A model generated the notes under the pieces. The model was not told where the DNA came from. It saw only the letters and a program-made list of their open reading frames with translations, and did not search any database. The translations under genes were made by a program, and so were the position numbers. A stretch of DNA of 36,125 bases from Micavibrio sp. UBA7689 (lineage in GTDB: Bacteria > Pseudomonadota > Alphaproteobacteria > Micavibrionales > Micavibrionaceae), in the NCBI GenBank assembly GCA_002482805.1, contig DLGR01000032.1:1-36125 (forward strand), written 5' to 3'. Positions 8,447-15,301 of this stretch are shown here, in pieces. Every line of letters starts with the position of its first letter. Position 1 is the stretch's first letter.

Positions 8447-9490
8447 ATGGAAGAAATATCCAAAAACAAAAAAGAACACTACATGCCGACGCTGGACGGC
8501 ATCCGCGGGCTGGCCTGTCTTCTGGTTGTCGCCATACATATGGAGCATATCTTTGCTTTGAACCTGCTGGAAGGGGCGATGGGTTCATTGGGTGTGGTCA
8601 TTTTCTTTGCACTCAGCGGGTTTTTGATGGGCGCCCTCTATTTCGGCAAGTCCTGTACTTTCAACAATGCCTCCGAATATGTCATTTCGCGCTTTTCACG
8701 CATCACACCGGCCTATTATATTGCCATCGTCTTCGTCACCATCTGTTATTTCTCCATACCCGATTTCGAATATACGATGACACCTGTGAATATTGTGCGC
8801 TCCTTCGCTTTCATGGGATCCGTCGGGGTTTTTTGGAGCATTCCACCCGAAGTGCAGTTCTACGGATTCTTTTTGTTGATTTGGCTTGCATGGGAAAAGT
8901 ACAAATCCGGAATGAAATGGCCTATGGCTGTGATAGTTGTGCTCTCCTTGGCATTTATCGCCACCAAGGATCAATGGGGCGGTATTTTGCTGCCTTCCAA
9001 ACTGCATATCTTCTTGTCCGGATTTCTCGCGGCAGTGCTTCTGAACATAAGTAATATACGCGCCGTGGTAACGCACCGCCTTTTCCAGATATTGGCCGCT
9101 ACTGCAGCTCTGGCATATTTTTTTAACTTCATCACATCCGATAATATCTACAAAGATTTGATCTTTCCGGTTTTGGTTGCGATTTGGATAATGAGTTTCA
9201 GTGTTTCTACGGCGGTATCTTATATATTCACCCTAAAACCCATGCGCGTGCTGGGGGCTGCAAGCTTTTCTATTTATCTATTCCACGATGCAATCTTGCG
9301 CATAATAGAACGTTATTTCGACACGGCGGATGCGGGAATTTTATTCATGACGGTCTGTCTTGTGGTAGCACTGGGATTGCCCCTGCTATTCCATTTCCTT
9401 GCTGAAAAACCGCTCAACCAATGGTCCAAGCAAAAAGCGCGGGATGTTCTTGCCACGCTCCGCACCAAGGTCAGCTTCCTGCCCAAATAG
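8447..9490 (+). CDS. Membrane acyltransferase 3 family, OafA/YrhL-like
   Basis: A second, clearly different acyltransferase 3 protein, also 347 residues. The family block reads PTLDGIRGLACLLVVAIH, followed by GVVIFFALSGFLMG and then an arginine-rich SRFSRITPAYY motif, which places it with OafA-type O-acyltransferases rather than with its GumF-like neighbour. About ten membrane helices are visible. It begins two bases after the previous stop and ends the plus operon; its TAG at 9488-9490 is one base from the stop of the convergent endoglucanase. Two acyltransferases of different subtype suggest two acyl decorations per repeat unit. Confidence 0.85.
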   Translation: MEEISKNKKEHYMPTLDGIRGLACLLVVAIHMEHIFALNLLEGAMGSLGVVIFFALSGFLMGALYFGKSCTFNNASEYVISRFSRITPAYYIAIVFVTICYFSIPDFEYTMTPVNIVRSFAFMGSVGVFWSIPPEVQFYGFFLLIWLAWEKYKSGMKWPMAVIVVLSLAFIATKDQWGGILLPSKLHIFLSGFLAAVLLNISNIRAVVTHRLFQILAATAALAYFFNFITSDNIYKDLIFPVLVAIWIMSFSVSTAVSYIFTLKPMRVLGAASFSIYLFHDAILRIIERYFDTADAGILFMTVCLVVALGLPLLFHFLAEKPLNQWSKQKARDVLATLRTKVSFLPK

Positions 9491-9491
9491 C

Positions 9492-10421
9492 TTAGGGATT
9501 AGATTCTTTTAGCCATTGTTTGACGAACGCCGCCATTTCTTTGGCTTCGCCGAGCATAGCTGGCCCGCAGAGCGGATCATAACTCCACGCGGTCCATCCC
9601 ACGGTGGGTTTGTCTTTGAGATATTCTTTCAACGGATCGCCGAAACTCTCTTGGCTACCTTTGATCCCGTACCATGTCTTCGGATCGTTGCTCCAACCCC
9701 ATTCGCTGATAAGGATAGGCAATTTTTTTGAAGGATCACCGAGCAGATTATCCCATTCTTTATGGTTCCAAAGCGGGTAGAGATGGAGAGTGTAAACCAG
9801 GTTGTCTCCCTTGACGGGATTATCAATTGCAAAGCCCGGCATCTGGCTCCAATGCGGTGAACCGATAAGCAAAACAGTATCGGGCGCATCTTTCCTGATT
9901 TGATCGACCCATTCTTGCATAACATCACGCCACTTCGCCCAGTTTTCGGCGTTGCGTGCTTTGGGTTCTGCAGGCTCGTTGAAAATTTCATAGAGGATAT
10001 TGGGTTCGTCGGCGTAGCGTTTTGCTACCAGCTTCCAGAAATTCTCCAGCTTATCCCGAACGTCTTGTTTATCCCAGTCCGCAATCTCGTGCCAGTCGAT
10101 GATGCAATAAACATCGTTCTTCTTGCACATCTCTACGGCAGGATCGAGATAGTTTTTGATGTAGGCATCCGCACCCACACGGTCCCATTCTTTCACCTGC
10201 ACGGGAAGACGCAGGATATTGACGTTCCATTGGGCAGGAGAATCCGTAACCTGTGCGATTTGTTGGAGTGGTGTGTGCCATTCAAGGGAACAAAGACTGA
10301 CACCGCGTAACGTGACAGGCTTGCCGCCGGAAAATACCTGATTTCCTTCAACGCTCAAAGGCGGCTGTGCCTGCGCTATGGCGGGGAAAAGAAGTAACAG
10401 CAAAAGGATCAGTTTTTTCAT
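9492..10421 (-). CDS. Secreted GH5 endoglucanase (cellulase)
   Basis: Glycoside hydrolase family 5 enzyme of 309 residues with a Sec signal peptide (MKKLILLLLLLFPAIAQA, cleavage likely before QPP). Family signatures are LRGVSL near 38, IIDWHE (107-112), IFNEPAE with the acid/base Glu149, HLYP (213-216) and ISEWGW with the nucleophile Glu240. It should cut beta-1,4-glucan in the periplasm or outside the cell. Its ATG overlaps the stop of the upstream GumK-like gene by 4 bases (ATGA), so it is translationally coupled to the polysaccharide operon. With a GumM-type cellobiose backbone predicted, a role in trimming, releasing or clearing the polymer fits better than plant-cellulose digestion. Specificity within GH5 is not certain. 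Confidence 0.9.
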   Translation of the reverse strand: MKKLILLLLLLFPAIAQAQPPLSVEGNQVFSGGKPVTLRGVSLCSLEWHTPLQQIAQVTDSPAQWNVNILRLPVQVKEWDRVGADAYIKNYLDPAVEMCKKNDVYCIIDWHEIADWDKQDVRDKLENFWKLVAKRYADEPNILYEIFNEPAEPKARNAENWAKWRDVMQEWVDQIRKDAPDTVLLIGSPHWSQMPGFAIDNPVKGDNLVYTLHLYPLWNHKEWDNLLGDPSKKLPILISEWGWSNDPKTWYGIKGSQESFGDPLKEYLKDKPTVGWTAWSYDPLCGPAMLGEAKEMAAFVKQWLKESNP

Positions 10422-11515
10422 GATTTGATATCGACAGTGGCGAGCATTTTATCGAGCATGGTTTCCCATGTATTAATGTCCGACACGTCTATTTCGTTCC
10501 TGTCAAAAGCGATGGCTTTTTTAAACGCACTCGCCGCGCTTTGCGGGTTTTTATGATCGAACGTGAAAATATGCGGCTGGTTTTTGGAAACGAAATCCGG
10601 TGCGATAATCGGCAGGTGGCAGTATTTGTACAAAAGCATTTTCAGGCTCGATTGGCACAAATATTCCGATGCGGGCAAATAATTATATGGTGCAATGCCG
10701 ATATCGGCGTGTTTCAAATAGGGGATCAAAACATCAAAACCAACTTCGCCATGCGTAACGATATTGGGTTTGGCGTTGTGTACCTTGGCTCCTTTGCCGA
10801 ACAGATGAATGGTCCAGTCCGGCGCGCTGTCTGCGATTTTTTCTACCGCGGCGGAATTGAACAGCATGTCACCGATGCAGATGGCGTTTTTGGGTTTGTC
10901 GTATGGGGAAGGTGCATGCGCGTCGATCTTGTCTTTCGTCACGGCTGGCGCGATGTAATGCACGGGCGCGTTTTTAGGATAATCCCTGATCATCAATTCC
11001 GAGGGCACGCGGATGGAATCGAACAACGGCACAATCTCCTCTTCGCTTTCGATGATGAGGGGATGTCCGCCTACCGTGATCATGCGATCGCTGACAGAGT
11101 ATATGAATTTCGCATCTGGGCAAGCGTTTGCCAGCACTGGTACGAGCAATATGGGCGGACCGCATTCGATGATGAACAAATCCGCATCGTGTATTTCACT
11201 CAGAGCGACCTCCGGAAAGAAAAGCGGATAAGTTGCAAAAATGGGATTGAGTAAAATATTGAGCGGTCCCGCATCGACACACGGATGGATTGGTGCGCAC
11301 CATGTGAAGGTTTTTAAATGATCGCTGATCTCCACCCATTCATTATAGGGCGGTAAAAATTTGCGCGGATTTTTTTTGAAAGCCGTAAGGCGGCTGAAAC
11401 CCGCCGTGATAATGGATACGTCATGCCCGCGCTTGACAAGAATGTCGGCCCAGAAATGGAAGTCAACCTTGCGCGGAGATCGGCCGTCATGGCCTGTGAT
11501 AAGTACGACTCTCAT
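10418..11515 (-). CDS. gumK: GumK-family (GT70) glycosyltransferase, paralogue 1 (diverged donor site)
   Basis: A 365-residue GT-B enzyme of the GumK family, which in Xanthomonas adds glucuronic acid to the lipid-linked trisaccharide of xanthan. The alignment is from memory but runs along the whole chain: GHDGRSPRKVDFHF, then FIIECG, YSVSDR, IGDMLF, HGEVGF, IAPY and SSLKMLLY. The proposed catalytic Asp (D157 in GumK) is Asp143. Other donor-site counterparts are Met217, Glu257, Tyr277 and Lys292. Two positions differ from GumK: D234 is Asn220 and Q310 is Leu295, so the sugar donor may not be UDP-GlcA. It lies 22 bases after its paralogue and overlaps the endoglucanase start by 4 bases. Membrane association is expected for the family, with no membrane helix visible. 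Confidence 0.85.
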   Translation of the reverse strand: MRVVLITGHDGRSPRKVDFHFWADILVKRGHDVSIITAGFSRLTAFKKNPRKFLPPYNEWVEISDHLKTFTWCAPIHPCVDAGPLNILLNPIFATYPLFFPEVALSEIHDADLFIIECGPPILLVPVLANACPDAKFIYSVSDRMITVGGHPLIIESEEEIVPLFDSIRVPSELMIRDYPKNAPVHYIAPAVTKDKIDAHAPSPYDKPKNAICIGDMLFNSAAVEKIADSAPDWTIHLFGKGAKVHNAKPNIVTHGEVGFDVLIPYLKHADIGIAPYNYLPASEYLCQSSLKMLLYKYCHLPIIAPDFVSKNQPHIFTFDHKNPQSAASAFKKAIAFDRNEIDVSDINTWETMLDKMLATVDIKS

Positions 11516-11537
11516 AATACCTGCTTATACAAATGAT

Positions 11538-12635
11538 CTAGACACGGGCCAGACGCATCATGTTGTCTATGACGTCTTCCCATCCCGTAATGCGGGACCT
11601 GTCGATCGCCTTTCTATCGTATTTCATGGCGTTCTCAAAGGCTTTGATAATCCCGTCATCGCCATCGTATGCGGTGTAGGTATGTATGTGCGGCGCACCA
11701 TTCGAGGTTATCTGCGGTGCCACCACGGGAAGCTTGCAATATGTATATTGTACAAATTTTAGGCTGGATTGGCTTAAATATGCCGCCTGTTTTGTAGCCT
11801 TGTACGGGGCAAGACCGATATCGGCGTATTGCAAAAACGGGACGAGTTTTTCGAAGGGCATTTCGCCGTATTCAAAAACATTGTTCATAGGAGCTGTTAT
11901 TCTCGCGCCTTTGCCGAACAGATGGAACGTCCAATCAGGATAGGCGCCCGCCAAAGTTTCCACCGCCCTAGCATCGAACAGCATATCGCCGATATTGATG
12001 GCGTTTTTAGGGTTTTTGTACGGATTTATTTTTGGCGCATCGAATATTTTTTTGTCGATGGCTTGCGGAATGTAATGCGTGGGCGAACCTTTCGGGAAAT
12101 CATTCGCCACCGAAGCGGAATTGAGGCGTATCGCAGTGAAATAGGGCAAGGCTTCTTTTTCGCTCTCAACCACCAATGGATGGAATTTGATAACGCTGTG
12201 CCTGTCGCTGGGGTTGTAAATGAATTTCGCATGCGGGCACAACACTGCAAAGCGCGGAACAAGCATCGCGCCCTGACCGCTCTCCATGATGAAAAGATCA
12301 GTGTTTTGAAGTGATGCTAAAAGTGATTGGGGTAATAATTTGGGGTAGAGGGAAAAGAGAGGGCGGCTGATATTATTGAGAAAAGGTCTGGAAAAATTGA
12401 TAGGGTGGAAAAGGGGCATCCATGTAAACTTTCGGATGCGTTCGTCCAGCGGGATCCATTTGTTGAAGGGCCGCTTAAGCTGCTTACCCCCTCGCTTGAG
12501 TAACGATATATAACTGGACCCTACGGTAAGGAAGCGGACATCGTGCCCTCTGCCTGCCAGTATTTTTGCCCAAAAGTGAAAACCTGTTTTTCTGTCGGAA
12601 TCGCCGTCATGGACGGACACAAGCACGACTTTCAT
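11538..12635 (-). CDS. gumK: GumK-family (GT70) glycosyltransferase, paralogue 2 (canonical donor site)
   Basis: A 365-residue GumK homologue, tandem to the previous gene. The start is the ATG at 12635, where GAGGAAGA sits 5-7 bases upstream; an upstream ATG at 12689 would add 18 residues that match nothing. Counterparts of the GumK active-site residues, aligned from memory, are Asp144 (D157), Met218 (M231), Asp221 (D234), Glu258 in YGEM (E272), Tyr278 (Y292), Lys293 (K307) and Gln296 (Q310); only M306 changes, to Leu292. This makes it the better candidate for the glucuronosyltransferase step after the alpha-mannose. Upstream, a 9-bp hairpin separates it from the GumC-like gene. Confidence 0.87.
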   Translation of the reverse strand: MKVVLVSVHDGDSDRKTGFHFWAKILAGRGHDVRFLTVGSSYISLLKRGGKQLKRPFNKWIPLDERIRKFTWMPLFHPINFSRPFLNNISRPLFSLYPKLLPQSLLASLQNTDLFIMESGQGAMLVPRFAVLCPHAKFIYNPSDRHSVIKFHPLVVESEKEALPYFTAIRLNSASVANDFPKGSPTHYIPQAIDKKIFDAPKINPYKNPKNAINIGDMLFDARAVETLAGAYPDWTFHLFGKGARITAPMNNVFEYGEMPFEKLVPFLQYADIGLAPYKATKQAAYLSQSSLKFVQYTYCKLPVVAPQITSNGAPHIHTYTAYDGDDGIIKAFENAMKYDRKAIDRSRITGWEDVIDNMMRLARV

Positions 12636-12662
12636 ATTTCTTCCTCGCAATAGAAGGGATTG

Positions 12663-12684
12663 CTTACCGCCAACAGGCGGTAAG
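12663..12684 (-). repeat. Perfect 9-bp hairpin between gumC-like and gumK-like genes
   Basis: CTTACCGCC (12663-12671) and GGCGGTAAG (12676-12684) form a perfect inverted repeat with a 4-base loop. It sits in the 94-base gap between the gumC-like stop and the gumK-like start of the minus operon. No T run follows on the minus strand, so it is more likely an mRNA processing or partial-attenuation hairpin than a full terminator. Confidence 0.6.
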
Positions 12685-12729
12685 ACCAAAAGGTTCAGAA
12701 ATACTTAGTGATACTTTATCGAAACTCTA

Positions 12730-14715
12730 TTATACGGCCTTGTTGAAGATGACGGCAGGTGTGTCGTTGGCGTGTTGGCGCAACGTTTCCGCAACCGTCT
12801 TCAGGTATTTCTTCGCTGTTCTGGCGCGTTCGATGACAAGAACGACCTGATCCACCTGACGCGCGATAACCTCCGCATCCGTGGTGGCCAGCGCAGGCGC
12901 GCAATCCAGAACAACAAAGTCATATTGTGATTTCAACGCCGCGACGGCTTTGGAAAGGCGATCGCCGGCCAGAAGATCCACATGTCCGGTTGTATTTCCG
13001 GCGGGAATGACGGCAAGGCCCGTATCGTCTTTGTGAATGCATTTCGCGGCATCCACTGTACCCGTAATCAATTCGGAAAAACCGGGTCCTTGGTTGGTGC
13101 CGCTGAGCAGCGCCACGGAAGGGCTGGTCGTGTTGGCATCGACCAAAACGACTTTAACGCCGATGGAATGCAGGTAGCGCGCAAAGGTAAAAGCAATCGT
13201 GCTTTTGCCTTCGCCGGATTTTGCGGCGGTTATCAAAATGGCTTGGGGGCCTTTGTTGCCTGCGGCCAGCGCCAGATAGATACGCTTGATCTCTTCCACA
13301 TACACACCGCGGCTTCCCGGGTTAATCTCGGAAAGCGGACTGCGGGTTTTGGGCAGAATGCCGATCAATTTGAGGTTGAGTATTTTTTTGATGTCATCGG
13401 GCTGTTCTATACCGCGGTCGATCAGTTCCAGAAGCAACGTCGCGCCTACGGCAAACGCCGCGGCGAACAAGCCGATCAGGATGAGCAGAACGATTTTACG
13501 CGTGCCCGTAGGTTGGGAGGGGGCATCGGCTTGAGCGATCACGCGAATGTCTGGGCTGGTGAAGTTCAATTGCGTTTTCACCTGCTCGTGCTGTTCCAGA
13601 TAGGTGGACAGCAATTTCATGTTGGCGTCTTGGCCTGCCTCGAATGCTTCCATGGCGACTTCTTTGTCGCGTAGCTCATCGGTTTGACGGTTCAGTTCGT
13701 CGATGCGTGCGCGCAGAAGTTCTTCTTGCTTGGTGATGGCTTCGAGTTCCATGCCGATGGAATTCTTGATGTTGGAAGTTTCACGCCCCAGATCGGCGTT
13801 GACTTGGTTCACGCGTTTTTGTGCCGCCTGATAATCGGGATGGTTTGTGCCGAATTGTGCGCCGAGCGCTTTCAATTCCTGACGGGCTTGGCTGGCTTGG
13901 GCTTTCAAATCCTTGATGACTTGTGATTCCAAAAGGGCCGGAACGCCTTCTTTCGAACCCGCCGCCTTCATGGCTTCGGAGCGTGCCTGCAGGCTGAGCT
14001 TTTCCGTTTCGATCGGAACAAGTTGCTCCGTCAAATCCGAAATCTGCTGGTAGATAAGTTCTTGCGAGTTTTTGCCCGGAACAATTCCTGATTCCGTTCT
14101 GAAAGCCTGCATTTCCTGTGCTTTGGTCTGGCTGTCTTTCTTGAGCGCTTCGATTTGCTGCGTCAGCCATTCGCTGATAGCGCTGATTTTCTCTTTTTTG
14201 CTGTCCGTTTGATAATCGATCAACGTGGCGACATGCGCGTTGACCATTTGTGCGGCCAGAGCGGGGTCTTTTGATCTATAAGAAACTTTGATCACGCGGG
14301 ATTTGGCTGACGAATCCACCAGAATGTTTTTCAAAAATTCCTGAACCGCTTTGTCACGCGGCGTATCGCTTTTGACGCCGTCTTTTTCCAGACGCTCCAG
14401 CGTAAGCTGCGCCAACATAGGTGATTTCAAAAGATTGGTTTGGGTGTCTACGGTCATTTCGTTGAACGTCTGCGATGGCAGTGCGTCTTGGAAATCCGTC
14501 ATGTCAAAGGATCGTTCTTCCAGAATGACGGACGTGGTCGCCGTGTATTTACTTGGTTTGGTCAGCGCGAACAAAAATCCGGGGATCAGCACGATAAGCA
14601 TCAGGCCGATGACAATGGCCTTTCTGCGCCAGAGTGTCGCCAGCATGGATTGTATGTCGAAGACATATAGCCCATCAATGATATCTCTGCGGCGGTCCGT
14701 TTTTCTTCTGTCCAT
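12730..14715 (-). CDS. Wzz/GumC-type co-polymerase fused to a BY-kinase-like ATPase domain
   Basis: This 661-residue inner-membrane protein controls polymer length and export. A Wzz domain with one membrane helix near 33-52, a long periplasmic coiled-coil region (about 170-380) and a second helix near 407-430 are followed by a cytoplasmic bacterial tyrosine kinase-like domain. That domain has Walker A AAKSGEGKST (497-506) and Walker B VVLDCAP (601-607). Two features look degraded. The Walker A' motif reads VVLVDANTTSP (Asp526, Asn528) instead of D-x-D, and the protein ends at NKAV without the usual C-terminal tyrosine cluster. Nucleotide binding is likely retained but autophosphorylation is doubtful. 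Xanthomonas GumC lacks the kinase domain; ExoP and Wzc carry it. AGGAAGGA precedes the ATG. It lies 14 bases after gumB. Confidence 0.9.
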   Translation of the reverse strand: MDRRKTDRRRDIIDGLYVFDIQSMLATLWRRKAIVIGLMLIVLIPGFLFALTKPSKYTATTSVILEERSFDMTDFQDALPSQTFNEMTVDTQTNLLKSPMLAQLTLERLEKDGVKSDTPRDKAVQEFLKNILVDSSAKSRVIKVSYRSKDPALAAQMVNAHVATLIDYQTDSKKEKISAISEWLTQQIEALKKDSQTKAQEMQAFRTESGIVPGKNSQELIYQQISDLTEQLVPIETEKLSLQARSEAMKAAGSKEGVPALLESQVIKDLKAQASQARQELKALGAQFGTNHPDYQAAQKRVNQVNADLGRETSNIKNSIGMELEAITKQEELLRARIDELNRQTDELRDKEVAMEAFEAGQDANMKLLSTYLEQHEQVKTQLNFTSPDIRVIAQADAPSQPTGTRKIVLLILIGLFAAAFAVGATLLLELIDRGIEQPDDIKKILNLKLIGILPKTRSPLSEINPGSRGVYVEEIKRIYLALAAGNKGPQAILITAAKSGEGKSTIAFTFARYLHSIGVKVVLVDANTTSPSVALLSGTNQGPGFSELITGTVDAAKCIHKDDTGLAVIPAGNTTGHVDLLAGDRLSKAVAALKSQYDFVVLDCAPALATTDAEVIARQVDQVVLVIERARTAKKYLKTVAETLRQHANDTPAVIFNKAV

Positions 14716-14729
14716 TGTACTATTCCTTC

Positions 14730-15290
14730 CTAGAACCAGCGTCTTTTCACGACGATCGTGTCGCCGGGCTTGAGCATGGTTGTTTCATCCACTGTAAATG
14801 TTTTGAGTGCGCCTTTGACGTGGCGGGTGACTTCCGCGCCGCTCTCGTCTGCGCGGTAGGTGTAACCGCCCGCGATGGCGATCGCTTGCAAAACGGTCAT
14901 ATTCGGCACGTATTCGTATTTGCCGGGTGTCTGCACTTCGCCAAGGATGTACATGTTGCGGTAGTTCAGCACTTCGATGCTGACGCGCGGCGCGATGATG
15001 TATTCAGGATCAAGGCGATCCGCGATATCCGCTTCCACTTCGCGCGCTGTGTATCCTGCTGCATTGACCTGCTGGATCAGCGGGAAGGCGATGACGCCGC
15101 TCGGCTCGACTTTGTATTCGCCGCTCAGATTATCCTGACCGAACACAGTGATGCGGAGCATATCGCCCGTACCCAGAATGTAATCTGCTGGTTCATTACT
15201 GAGCTCAGTTGTGCGCACACCGGGCTCGTAAGAGCTGCAGGCCGCGGCCATCAAGCAAAGGACTAAAAGAAAAGGCTTCAAAATCTTCAT
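14730..15290 (-). CDS. gumB: Polysaccharide export (OPX) lipoprotein, GumB/Wza type, short form
   Basis: The signal peptide ends in a lipobox (MAAAC, Cys18), so the mature protein is a lipoprotein. A Poly_export domain follows (YILGTGDMLRITVFGQ, then VEPSGVIAFPLI, residues about 37-110) and then one SLBB-like domain (MYILGEVQTPGKYEY, about 115-165). At 186 residues it is about half of Wza and ends shortly after the SLBB domain (VVKRRWF) with no C-terminal amphipathic helix to cross the outer membrane. Such short OPX proteins are thought to need a partner beta-barrel, and the gene just upstream encodes one. GumB is the xanthan counterpart. GGTGAG precedes the ATG. Confidence 0.9.
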   Translation of the reverse strand: MKILKPFLLVLCLMAAACSSYEPGVRTTELSNEPADYILGTGDMLRITVFGQDNLSGEYKVEPSGVIAFPLIQQVNAAGYTAREVEADIADRLDPEYIIAPRVSIEVLNYRNMYILGEVQTPGKYEYVPNMTVLQAIAIAGGYTYRADESGAEVTRHVKGALKTFTVDETTMLKPGDTIVVKRRWF

Positions 15291-15301
15291 ATTCTCACCG
15301 T

